NCBI RefSeq assembly: GCF_017652985.1
Contig: NZ_JAGGDJ010000012.1
Location: forward strand, 1 to 64,000
Reading direction: 5' to 3'
Length of the DNA stretch: 64,000 nucleotides
DNA from: Paenibacillus artemisiicola
GTDB taxonomy: Bacteria; Bacillota; Bacilli; Paenibacillales; Paenibacillaceae
Shown: one piece after another, positions 44,917-53,044 of the stretch
Layout: each line of letters starts with the position of its first letter
Position numbering within the stretch: position 1 is the stretch's first letter
Notes under the pieces: model-generated
Told to the model about the DNA's origin: nothing
The model's database searches: none
The model's input: the letters and a program-made list of their open reading frames with translations, nothing else
Translations under genes and position numbers: made by a program

Positions 44917-45483
44917 ATGGACTGGATATGGAAATCGTTCGTACTCGTCCTCGTCGGGATTGTGTTGCTGCGAATCGCCGGGCGAAAGTCCATCTCGCAA
45001 ATGACCGTTGCCACGACCGTCATTATGATTTCCATCGGAACGACGATCGTACAGCCGATCGCCGACCAGCACATGTATAAGGCCATCGGGTCGGCAGCTG
45101 TCTTCATCGCAGCGCTGATTATTGTAGAAGTACTTGAATACAAATTTAATTGGATCGAAGGGTTGCTTACGGGCAGAGCCGTATTGGTCATACAGGATGG
45201 TCAAGTTCAACCTGACAAATTAAGATCAATTCGGATGACCGTTGATCAATTAGAGGCATTGCTCAGACAACAAGGCATCACTCGGTTCGAGGACGTGAAG
45301 AGCGCCACGATCGGACCGAATGGACAAGTCGGCTACGAACTCACGCCCCAAGCGAGACCGGTCACGTTAGGAGACTTGGAGCGTCTCCTCGGAGTTCGTC
45401 TGCCTCAAAATCCCGCAAGCTCCATCTTCGACGAAGTTCGTAATGGCGGTCATTCTACGGCAATCGACCCGAAACTGCACTAG
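44917..45483 (+). CDS. YetF/DUF421 family membrane protein
   Basis: About 188 aa. Three N-terminal helices (MDWIWKSFVLVLVGIVLLRI; MTVATTVIMISIGTTIVQPI) precede the soluble DUF421 domain with LLTGRAVLVIQDGQVQPDKL and MTVDQLEALLRQQGI. YetF-type proteins are common in spore formers; YetF itself has been tied to germination and membrane roles without a settled activity. ATG 44917 is preceded by AAAGGAG at rather long spacing. Earlier in-frame starts overlap the TIR-like gene. Confidence 0.85.
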   Translation: MDWIWKSFVLVLVGIVLLRIAGRKSISQMTVATTVIMISIGTTIVQPIADQHMYKAIGSAAVFIAALIIVEVLEYKFNWIEGLLTGRAVLVIQDGQVQPDKLRSIRMTVDQLEALLRQQGITRFEDVKSATIGPNGQVGYELTPQARPVTLGDLERLLGVRLPQNPASSIFDEVRNGGHSTAIDPKLH

Positions 45484-45839
45484 CATACCGTCGGGATTAA
45501 ACCAAATTGACAAAAAGGAGCCTGTCGTGACAGGCTCCTGCGATTTGTCTGCTTTTGATTATAAGAGATCAAGCCCATGTTGTAAATAGATACGCCTTCG
45601 AAAGCAATGCCTTCATGTTGAAGAAACTCAACGATTCCAACTTTCAAGATCGGCCAGGATCTCTGAAAGTCAGATCGAATCGGCTGAAGCGAAGGCAGTT
45701 CGCAACGTAAAATCACGGTCTTCGCCATTGCTCCATCATATCCGCAGACGGATTCATAAGTTCCAAAACGATGGAGACTGAAGTCTGGGTATATCGAAGA
45801 TTTTATAACCCGATACGCCTTACACCCCCATTTCCGCAA
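45480..45839 (-). CDS. Unrecognised ORF crossing a terminator hairpin
   Basis: A 119-residue frame with protein-like sequence in the middle (MAKTVILRCELPSLQPIRSD; WPILKVGIVEFLQHEGIAFE), but its last 25 codons read through the hairpin at 45517-45538. The true 3' end was probably lost or frame-shifted. No ribosome site was found for any start. Confidence 0.3.
   Translation of the reverse strand: MRKWGCKAYRVIKSSIYPDFSLHRFGTYESVCGYDGAMAKTVILRCELPSLQPIRSDFQRSWPILKVGIVEFLQHEGIAFEGVSIYNMGLISYNQKQTNRRSLSRQAPFCQFGLIPTVC
45512..45538 (-). terminator. Perfect hairpin terminator between converging genes
   Basis: GGAGCCTGTC/GACAGGCTCC with a two-base loop, followed leftward by TTTTTGTC. It can also serve the YetF gene rightward, where the T tract is weak. 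Confidence 0.75.
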
Positions 45840-46145
45840 ATAACGAGGGTTCTTTTAACCGATGATACCTCTGTCGCTTGGTGTTGCCGATGACCTTTTT
45901 GGACCGGATTGCAAGCAAGCGAGGATTACTATGATTGCTCCATGATTGCGAAGCCTATGGGATGCCATTCTAATCGCTCCCATCACGATTATTGATGCAT
46001 CCTTCGTCATTTTATAGGTTCCGTTGTACATAGGGGAAGTTTCTAATTAATCAATGGCTTTTACTTAGAAGTGTGCATGGAACGCTCAGAGCGTCGTTGC
46101 ACCTGGACTGGCAGCCTGCAATTCCTACTGAAGATATTTCTAATG
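45840..46145. other. Gene-free stretch
   Basis: No convincing gene. A hairpin GTGCATGGAACGCTC/GAGCGTCGTTGCAC lies at about 46072-46103. Confidence 0.3.
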
Positions 46146-46622
46146 TTACTTGAGATTAGTTCCGAGAATGTTTTCAAACTTCCGAACCAATTTGAAATAT
46201 GATACTAAAATTAATATAAGTATAGGATTGATCATTAAAGAATGCCATATTGTCCACCATCCATAGTTAAAATATCCCCAAGGTCTCGGAAGCAATGTAA
46301 CTAATTCATATAACCCTAAGCATACATCCAACAGCAGTAAGTATATGACTTGAAAAATCAACGACTTTTTAAATGGATACCAATTCAATATCATCATGTT
46401 AACTGGTGGAAGCAGAAATAAATGAGCTACTATTGCTGGCCAGTCAATGTCTTTAGTAAAATACCAATAACCATGATATTTTAAGTCCACATAAAGATCG
46501 AAGGTATTTTTAAACGCCGTAGTGAAAGACCATATGTGAAGTATTTGATTTCCAGTAAGCCGTTTGTTAAAGGTGAATGCGGCTAAATTGAACAGGACGA
46601 CTGAACTTAGGAGTCCGATCAT
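46146..46622 (-). CDS. Multi-pass membrane protein, CBO0543-like
   Basis: 158 aa with about five helices (MIGLLSSVVLFNLAAFTFNK; FLLPPVNMMILNWYPF; YELVTLLPRPWGYFNYGWWT). Its layout and the Trp-rich loops resemble the CBO0543 family and the protein at 4254, but the usual N-terminal amphipathic helix is missing and another frame (46567-46782) overlaps its start. It may be the 3' part of a frameshifted gene. Confidence 0.5.
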   Translation of the reverse strand: MIGLLSSVVLFNLAAFTFNKRLTGNQILHIWSFTTAFKNTFDLYVDLKYHGYWYFTKDIDWPAIVAHLFLLPPVNMMILNWYPFKKSLIFQVIYLLLLDVCLGLYELVTLLPRPWGYFNYGWWTIWHSLMINPILILILVSYFKLVRKFENILGTNLK

Positions 46623-46782
46623 TAATATTGCCTCTTTTTTCTTTTTTCATTATTATGGCCAATAAGTTTGCATATAAAACCTCGTTTGGCTCTAAGCTTA
46701 GCTTACCTATGTTCTGTTTAGTTATTTCTGTAGTCCGATAATCGTAATTGAGGTACTTCTCTAGCCAGATAAGTTCATTCAT
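46567..46782 (-). CDS. Small ORF overlapping the start of the membrane-protein gene
   Basis: Begins MNELIWLEKYLNYDYRTTEI, then TKQNIGKLSLEPNEVLYANL; hydrophilic and helix-prone. It overlaps the next ORF by 56 bp in another frame. Either a coupled small gene or the N-terminal part of one protein broken by a single-base shift. Confidence 0.35.
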   Translation of the reverse strand: MNELIWLEKYLNYDYRTTEITKQNIGKLSLEPNEVLYANLLAIIMKKEKRGNINDRTPKFSRPVQFSRIHL

Positions 46783-46928
46783 TTGCCAAATGCTGTTGCA
46801 CATTTTTAAGTTCGGGTTTTCGTCGTACTATCAATGATACAACTTTTCAATAATTGTACGCTAACTATTTCCGCTTTTATAATCAAAAATGAACTCCTGC
46901 CATATTGATGGACGGAGTTTTAATGTTT

Positions 46929-47855
46929 TTAATGACTATCTTGAGGATGATTAACCTGGAATACAGTAGCAACCGTGTTTCTTGATTTAAAGGGTGAACT
47001 ATAGCAATTAGCAATTTTTTCGTTTCGCCGAATTATGATGAACGCGACTGCAGCTATAATAATTACTACTGCAAGCAACTGGGATATACGAATATTTTTA
47101 CCCGTTTCCATTACTCCCCACCCAAAAGCGTTCATTGGACTCCACATTGTTTTAAGCATTGAAGCCAACCACTGTGGACCTTCAAAAGCGAGGCTGCTGT
47201 CTGTACGACGCCTTCAATATAGAAACGACCGAGCGAGTATCATATGAAATAGCTCATAAAAAGCTCGCCTGCACGCAGAAATGATCTTCTGCGAATCCAT
47301 AGGAGTACAAGAAGTCCGATAAGACTCCATATAGATTCGTATAAAAATGTCGGGTGATATTACTGACCTGCGATGAACATTTGGTTAACGATGAAATTCG
47401 GAAGATGTAGTGTATTTCGCAAAAAACTCTCCGATACAGGACCACCATGCGCTTCTTGGTTCATAAAGTTTCCCCAACGACCAATCATTTGTCCTGTAAT
47501 TAAACCGGGAGCGCAAAAATCCGCTTACGCCAGAAGTCATACCCTTTTCGCCGCGTATAAATAACAGCCACTACGACAGCCCCAATTAACGCACCGTAAA
47601 TGGCTATACCACCATGCCATATGGCTACAATTTCGGCTAAATGATGATGATAATAGCTCCATTCGAAGGCTACATAATAAGCTCTTGCAGCAATCAATGC
47701 GGAAGGCAAGCCAATATAAAGAAATCAGAGGAAATTCCAAATCGCTTTCCTTCCTTTAACGCGAGCAGTAATCCAATAAAAGCTCCTAGTCCGATAATAA
47801 TTCCGTACCAATGAACTTGAATTGGCCCCAACGAAATAGCAATTGGATTCAACAT
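46929..47855 (-). pseudogene. lgt: Second prolipoprotein diacylglyceryl transferase gene, broken
   Basis: Pieces in order: [20 protein letters not shown] from 47855, then [20 protein letters not shown] and [20 protein letters not shown] (frame to 47500), a [14 protein letters not shown] region near 47475 in another frame, and MNAFGWGVMETGKNIRISQL at the end. At least three frame changes separate them. The parts align along the whole intact Lgt at 1193-2119, but the DNA is more AT-rich and clearly diverged, so this is an old paralogue in decay rather than a fresh duplicate. Confidence 0.88.
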
Positions 47856-48051
47856 TATTTTACTTTCACATCCCTAACGCATTATTTGGTCTATAACAGC
47901 ATAACAAAGAATAACCAGCGAGGAAAACCATTAAGGTGTTGAACTCACTCCGTATTCACATGCTTCGCTGAGTACTCGTCGTATAGTTGGTCAACATAAA
48001 GGCGCGAGGAGATTAAGGGGAAGATTTCTTAAGTCAATCTTCGCTTCTATG

Positions 48052-49173
48052 TCATTCATTGCTTTTCTCTCGCAGCTCGAACGTATTTGTTCCCATGAGC
48101 TTGACTTTGACCTGCAACTCCATTCCCGGTACGTCCTCATTAATGGCAAAACCTTTGCGATACCAGATTTCGTTTAAGGAGTAAATGTCGACAGCGCGTT
48201 TCTTTCCGTTCTCGTAGGTTTGGGTTATTTCGCCCTCGATGTTTTCTTTAATCAGTGACTCTGCTTTATTCAGCCCGAACTCAAGCTTCTGCTCACGGAG
48301 GAAGGCGTCCACGTTGAGGGAAAGCTTGATGATCCGTTTCCCATGTTGATATGCAGGGCTCTTCGTGATCTTGCTGTTCTTGACCGCAACGGTTCCATAA
48401 AAGTTGCCCTTTTCGTCTTTAATGGAGAGAATGCCACGGGACGTATTCTTATCCAGCCATTTCAAACCGCTCACCTCTTCACGGTTGAACATGGCTTCGA
48501 TCTTTCCGTTCCGCAGCGCGAGAAGGCCGTTCACGATCGGTAGCGTCATCGGCTCGCCTTCCTTATCCCAATTCTCGGTCAGCTTGATATGATCAAGCAG
48601 TGTCGTCTCGTACGGTTCTCTCGATGAGCGTATGAAATTCTGGTAGCTCAGAGGCTTGAAGGAGGAATTCATCTGTTTGAACAGGAGATTTGGTTGGAAG
48701 TACATGGTGTTCACGGGAGACGTCCCCGTAATCGGTTTGGTGCTGAGAACCTTATCGAGGTCTTCATTCGTTGCAAAAACCCAAGGCGTATATCGCTGAT
48801 CTCGTGTTCGCATCAATTCGTCATGAATTTCGAAGACTCCTTTTTTCAGCATGCGATCGGTGAAAATAAACACTTTATTCTGGGTCCAATCGGTCCGCAT
48901 CTGGCTTTCCTTCTGCAGATCGTACATCGCCATCCCGATGCTTTCGCCTTCTCCTTTTGCTACGACGACCGGATTCGGGGCAACTGCGCTTCCTTCTTGC
49001 TTCGCCATAGAAGAGAGCTCGTTGATTTGTGCATAGATTTTGTATTGTCCATCGACGAAATCGATACCCATCATATTAACGAAGTTGAAGTATTGAATAT
49101 TTTTGACGTCCCAGCAACCGCAGAGAACTAATAACAGACAACTGATGCAAATCGCTTTTCTTGCCTGTTTCAT
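48052..49173 (-). CDS. Ger(x)C family spore germination lipoprotein
   Basis: A 373-aa lipoprotein: MKQARKAICISCLLLVLCGC gives a lipobox (Cys20) followed by WDVKNIQYFNFVNMMGIDFV, the Ger(x)C N-terminal signature. The C-terminal domain contains RIIKLSLNVDAFLREQ and EIWYRKGFAINEDVPGMELQ. It overlaps the gerA stop by 4 bp, so it is co-translated with it. The residue identity with the orphan at 25721 is low, so they are not recent copies. Confidence 0.9.
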   Translation of the reverse strand: MKQARKAICISCLLLVLCGCWDVKNIQYFNFVNMMGIDFVDGQYKIYAQINELSSMAKQEGSAVAPNPVVVAKGEGESIGMAMYDLQKESQMRTDWTQNKVFIFTDRMLKKGVFEIHDELMRTRDQRYTPWVFATNEDLDKVLSTKPITGTSPVNTMYFQPNLLFKQMNSSFKPLSYQNFIRSSREPYETTLLDHIKLTENWDKEGEPMTLPIVNGLLALRNGKIEAMFNREEVSGLKWLDKNTSRGILSIKDEKGNFYGTVAVKNSKITKSPAYQHGKRIIKLSLNVDAFLREQKLEFGLNKAESLIKENIEGEITQTYENGKKRAVDIYSLNEIWYRKGFAINEDVPGMELQVKVKLMGTNTFELREKSNE

Positions 49174-50552
49174 TTTGTGTCATCCTCCATTTTGGTATCG
49201 TCCTGCAAATGGAGGTTTTGCGAACGTTTCTTCATCATGTTTGCTGGTTTTTTCAGTAACCCTCCCGTGAGATCTGACCAGGACGGCGGCGATACCGGAG
49301 ACAGATACGGAACGCCGAATGATTTTAGATCCGATAAATATGCGACGAGGAAGACGGACATGAAGAATCCGAACATGCCGAGTATCGAGCAAATCACCAT
49401 AATTAAAATACGAACGATCGACACGATACCGATAAGCGTAGGGTTCACAAGCGTATAGCCGGCAATGACCGTAGTGGCGGCAATGACCGTAACCGTAGGG
49501 GACGTAATGCCAGCCCGTATGGCGGCATCGCCTACGATGATTCCGCCGACGACAGTTACGGTTGGCCCGACCGATTTGGGGAGCCGAAGGCCAGCTTCCT
49601 TAAACAGCTCAAAAATGATAAGCACGATGATCGCTTCGAGTGGAAGTGAGGTCGGGAGCCCGATGCGGTTCGTTGCGATGGTAGCCAGTAACGGAAGCGG
49701 GACTTGATCGAAATTGAAGCCGAGGAGTGCTATGTAGAACCCAGGCAGGAACAAGGCCAAATTCCAGCCGAATAAACGCATCAATCGTTGAAAGGAGCCG
49801 ATGATTGAACGGTAATAGCCGTCTTCCGGCGACTTGATGAGCGACGTCAGCGTGACGGGGGCGATGATGGCAAGTGGAGAGCCGTTTAGCAAAATGACGA
49901 ATCGGCCGCCGATCAGATATTCTGCGGCGAAATCCGGCCGACCGGTATTGTCGATCAATGGAACCACCGACAGAGTCCGGTCTGAGATGGCTTCCTCCAA
50001 CTGGGAACTGGTAATGAGCGCATCGATGTTGATTTTCCGCAATCTTGTCCGGGCCTCATCGACAGCCCCCTTGTTCGCAATATCCTGGATATAAAGGAGG
50101 CTAATCGCGGTCTGGCTCCGGACGCCTATCGTGAATGATTCTACTTTGAGCGTCGTCGTCCCTAGCCGCTTACGAATCAGAGCGACATTGGTCTGAAGGC
50201 TCTCGGTGAAACCGTCACGCGCGCCCTTCGAAGAAGTCTCCGTAACGGACTCTTCCGGGTTTCTCTGGGGCGGGTCTGCCACATATTGCACGTAGCACCG
50301 AGCCGATGCCAGCTCAAAGAGAAGCAAGCTGCCGTTGAACACGTAAGAGGCGAGCTCGTCCTTCCAATATTCCGTCAAGGTTATGGGATGCTGCCGCCAA
50401 ACGTCCACGCTGCATGTGCTTAGCTCATTGATTTGCTCTCTATTGGACATGCCTTGGCAGAAGACAAATAGAAAATCTTTATTTGGCTCGAAAACTACAT
50501 CGCCGCAGTGCTCGAATAATCCCCGAATATCACCTTCGTATATAGTACTCAT
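49170..50552 (-). CDS. GerA family spore germination protein
   Basis: A 460-aa receptor A subunit with a soluble N-terminal half (ESFTIGVRSQTAISLLYIQD; LEEAISDRTLSVVPLIDNTG) and four to six C-terminal helices including PLPLLATIATNRIGLPTSLP, then EAGLRLPKSVGPTVTVVGGI. It acts in the spore inner membrane as the oligomeric nutrient-gated part of a Ger receptor. It forms an operon with the Ger(x)C gene; the usual GerB permease gene is absent on either side. Confidence 0.92.
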   Translation of the reverse strand: MSTIYEGDIRGLFEHCGDVVFEPNKDFLFVFCQGMSNREQINELSTCSVDVWRQHPITLTEYWKDELASYVFNGSLLLFELASARCYVQYVADPPQRNPEESVTETSSKGARDGFTESLQTNVALIRKRLGTTTLKVESFTIGVRSQTAISLLYIQDIANKGAVDEARTRLRKINIDALITSSQLEEAISDRTLSVVPLIDNTGRPDFAAEYLIGGRFVILLNGSPLAIIAPVTLTSLIKSPEDGYYRSIIGSFQRLMRLFGWNLALFLPGFYIALLGFNFDQVPLPLLATIATNRIGLPTSLPLEAIIVLIIFELFKEAGLRLPKSVGPTVTVVGGIIVGDAAIRAGITSPTVTVIAATTVIAGYTLVNPTLIGIVSIVRILIMVICSILGMFGFFMSVFLVAYLSDLKSFGVPYLSPVSPPSWSDLTGGLLKKPANMMKKRSQNLHLQDDTKMEDDTK

Positions 50553-50915
50553 ACCACTTCACCACTTTCCCGTCATTCCTTTCATTACTCTGAAATACAA
50601 TTTTTCATACTGACCTTCACCTGTGATATATAAAGTGCACTGGTGAAGAACAATACGGAGATCCATGCTTCCTGATTACGGCGCTTGGTTTTAGAAACCA
50701 ATTAAAGTAATCAATAGTAGATACAACTGAAATTCATATTTCACCCTTAAACTGGTACTTCTATTTGAATCGAGGATAATATCCCCAAATTTAATGAAAA
50801 TATGTTCAGATAATTTCCAGAATGCTTAAAATTTTTTTGCTCCTTCACTTTCTAGATCAATCTCCGCCAATCGAAACTATTCTTCATCGTCGGCAAGAAG
50901 CAGAAAATCAAGTTC
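50553..50915. other. Upstream region of gerA
   Basis: No gene; AT-rich. A sigma-G-type promoter would be expected for gerA, but no convincing pair of boxes was found. Confidence 0.3.
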
Positions 50916-51224
50916 CTAGCCCGCCATTTGGCCGTTTCCCAAAAAACGGCACCAATTTGCTATTACGATGAGGGTGTTGAAAAAAGTCTGTTTGGAGGCT
51001 ACTCCGTCGGGAATAACATCTAGTTCGTGCTGCACGTGGGTTAGTCCGAGGGCGTGTTGCCAGCGAATCCATCTTCCTGTAAGCGCCGCCGGATGTTGGT
51101 CGGCCGCTCCCGATCGATGCCCCGTGTGGTTGTCGCAGATCGTCAAAGAACTTGATCCCATAAATACAAAAGCCGCGTCGCGTAGCTTATCTGCCAAACG
51201 TACATCCCAATCGGTGTGTTTCAT
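50916..51224 (-). CDS. Unrecognised small ORF with a strong ribosome site
   Basis: AAGGGGGAGTTGCA precedes the ATG of a 102-residue frame: MKHTDWDVRLADKLRDAAFV, then FMGSSSLTICDNHTGHRSGA. The latter part (DVIPDGVASKQTFFNTLIV) looks like read-through of non-coding DNA. The stretch coding RDAAFVFMGSSSLT has a degenerate match at 794-835. It may be a truncated gene. Confidence 0.35.
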   Translation of the reverse strand: MKHTDWDVRLADKLRDAAFVFMGSSSLTICDNHTGHRSGAADQHPAALTGRWIRWQHALGLTHVQHELDVIPDGVASKQTFFNTLIVIANWCRFLGNGQMAG

Positions 51225-51264
51225 TGCAACTCCCCCTTAGACTCAGATTCATTCATCAATGATG

Positions 51265-51383
51265 ACAAGATTTAAGCTGCCTCTGTGCAGCCTCAACTTG
51301 AAGCCGTTCATGCTCAGCCAAGATGCCCGCGATGTCCTTAATCGATAAGTCCTCCACGTAGAAAAGTGTCCCAAAAACGGTAC
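51265..51383 (-). pseudogene. Fragment of an unrecognised small protein
   Basis: The minus strand reads ASTVFGTLFYVEDLSIKDIA, then GILAEHERLQVEAAQRQLKS and a stop at about 51265. It is helix-rich and coding-like but has no standard start; a GTG within VEDLS would give about 34 residues. Confidence 0.35.
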
Positions 51384-51394
51384 TGGCCGCGCAT

Positions 51395-51419
51395 AAAAAA
51401 GAGACCCTCTTGGGGTCTC
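51395..51419 (-). terminator. Terminator of the small gene at 51425
   Basis: Leftward: GAGACCC, CAAGA-type loop, GGGTCTC followed by TTTTTT. Confidence 0.8.
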
Positions 51420-51424
51420 GATCT

Positions 51425-51601
51425 TTATTTATGTTCTGGATCTTTTAAGTTATCTGTTTGTATCCGGTAAATAATATCTTCAAGCTCTTCAATTCTGCCT
51501 TCATTTTTGTTACGTACTGAATAAATTAAATGGCTTAACTTCCACTTATTCAGATATCGTAATCTCTCATACAAATAGGTTATTAGTTGGTTTTTATCCA
51601 C
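51425..51601 (-). CDS. Small helical protein of unknown function
   Basis: 58 aa: VDKNQLITYLYERLRYLNKW, then KLSHLIYSVRNKNEGRIEEL. It starts with GTG 8 bases after GGAGGTG and ends 6 bp before a strong terminator, which argues for a real, separately transcribed gene. No family recognised. Confidence 0.6.
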   Translation of the reverse strand: MDKNQLITYLYERLRYLNKWKLSHLIYSVRNKNEGRIEELEDIIYRIQTDNLKDPEHK

Positions 51602-51710
51602 GACATCACCACCTCCAAGAGTTGAAAACAACCACCTCGACAGTAAGGAAGTCAATTTGGAAATGTTGAATAGAATGACTATTGAAGAGGTTAATGGCTA
51701 CATTAATTAC

Positions 51711-51896
51711 TTAGTAAATGAAAACACACTTCGACCCGTCGTTGGACATAAGTCCGATCAGTGTGTTAAATTCACGTAAGGAAAGATCAGTTATGTCTGT
51801 CACAACTCCATCGGATGTGAGCGCGTAGCTCAACTCGTGTACAGCTACAGCGTTCGTAGTGCCGGCCAGTATGTTCGAGAGGGTCGAGGCGGACAT
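51711..51896 (-). CDS. Small hypothetical protein
   Basis: 61 aa: MSASTLSNILAGTTNAVAVH, then ELSYALTSDGVVTDITDLSL. The ATG follows AGGGGGACGTGC. It is divergent from the gene at 52112. No family recognised. Confidence 0.45.
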   Translation of the reverse strand: MSASTLSNILAGTTNAVAVHELSYALTSDGVVTDITDLSLREFNTLIGLMSNDGSKCVFIY

Positions 51897-52111
51897 GCAC
51901 GTCCCCCTATTAGTGCTTCCTACTCGGCGCCAGTGTACCATATTATTCGGAAGTTAGGTATTGTTGACAGTGTCGCCAAGGGACTTATCCTCGATTTTCT
52001 CCTCTGGAAAATTGCAACGCAATGCGAACTGAAAACATTAGTTATAAATTCATTAGCGCCGTAACCAATGAGACAACACCTCCATTATCTAGTAACAAGG
52101 AGGTGATGACG

Positions 52112-52544
52112 ATGGTAAAGTTACTAGATGTGAGAACAGCTCAAAATGCAAGCTATGGTTTTTCAATCTTAACCCCATTAGCAGCTAATGTACGCACATC
52201 TTTAGGGAGTGTATTGTTAAACACGGCGGAGGCAACAGGGGCAACAAGTGGTATTCAATGGGGTCGCTGAACTTCGTTTTACAGGTTCACCTCCGCCACC
52301 GAGTACCTCAATTTTTATAGGTGTGCTACGAGGAGATATCACCAGCGACAAGGTTATTGCTTATGTAACCTATCCGCTAAATTTGGGAAATTCTAATTTT
52401 CAGGTCTTCGCTTTTACGGCTTCGGACTTCAATGTTCCAGTTGATCCGTCTAACACGTTGTTATATACTTTCTACTTGCTTAGTACGGTAAATGCCGACA
52501 GAGTAGGAATGGAGAGTTTTAATGCAACTGCATATTCAGATTAG
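52112..52544 (+). pseudogene. Small beta-rich protein gene with a frameshift
   Basis: AAGGAGGTGATGACG precedes ATG 52112. The protein runs MVKLLDVRTAQNASYGFSIL...NTAEATGATSG, then at about 52247 one extra base shifts it; VFNGVAELRFTGSPPPPSTS, IFIGVLRGDITSDKVIAYVT and NVPVDPSNTLLYTFYLLSTV continue in the next frame to TAG 52544. The whole (about 143 aa) has alternating hydrophobic strands and Thr/Ser/Asn-rich loops, like small spore- or surface-associated beta proteins of Bacillales, but no family was recognised. Confidence 0.6.
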
Positions 52545-52596
52545 CCACCGGAGCCGATAATTTTATTGAAGCTTTCATAGGGGTCTCACAGAATTG

Positions 52597-52629
52597 AAGT
52601 CGCGGGGATTAAACCGCGACTTTTGTTTT
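52597..52629 (+). terminator. Terminator of the beta-rich protein gene
   Basis: AAGTCGCGG, loop GGATTAAA, CCGCGACTT followed by TTGTTTT, 53 bp after the stop. Confidence 0.8.
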
Positions 52630-52734
52630 CATGCCATACATAAGCATCAGCACGACCATCCAATAGCTTTGTCTTCTCTTCTCCGGTACAAGCCTCAACG
52701 GACTATTTATTTTTTTATTGACTTCATTCCATTT

Positions 52735-52855
52735 CTCTCGCGTCGGGAGTGACTGCCTACAATGCCTAGCTCATGAGTTTAGCATTAAACGGTATTGAGG
52801 TGTACTGAAAGCCTTGGTCAGTGTGAAGAAGAATACCGGGAAGGTTCGTATGTTA
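52735..52855 (-). pseudogene. IS3-family transposase remnant
   Basis: The minus strand reads NLPGILLHTDQGFQYTSIPF, NAKLMS, a TAG, then in the next frame IVGSHSRRERNG. The HTDQGFQYTS block is the second Asp motif of the IS3-type integrase core. Only about 40 codons survive, with stops and a shift. Confidence 0.65.
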
Positions 52856-52874
52856 TAAAGTATTTGCGACGTGA

Positions 52875-52965
52875 TTAAACTATCCTGCCTTTTGCGCAGC
52901 GACGGCAACCGATCGTCTAAGGCTGGCTGCCGTAGTGTCATGTTTTAGCTATTGTGTCCCGTTAG
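52875..52965. repeat. Dispersed hairpin repeat, near-full copy
   Basis: Begins TTAAACTATCCTGCC, has a central imperfect stem GACGGCAACC...GGCTGGCTGCCGT, then AGTGTCATG and ends GCTATTGTGTCCCGTTAG. It matches 56514-56610 along its length. Confidence 0.8.
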
Positions 52966-53044
52966 AAAAAACGAGCGCCTCAGCACGATGGGGTTATGCA
53001 CGAGGTCAATAGCCTCAAAAAGCTCATCAGGAGGTCGCTCTATT

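Noticed and set aside
44836..44917. A complete Thoeris system (ThsA plus ThsB)
   Set aside because: Only the TIR-like component is present; the divergent neighbour is a YetF/DUF421 protein, not an NADase effector.
45480..45538. Possible sense coding through the GGAGCCTGTC hairpin as part of the 119-residue ORF
   Set aside because: A perfect hairpin with a T tract is far better explained as a terminator; the ORF tail is read-through.
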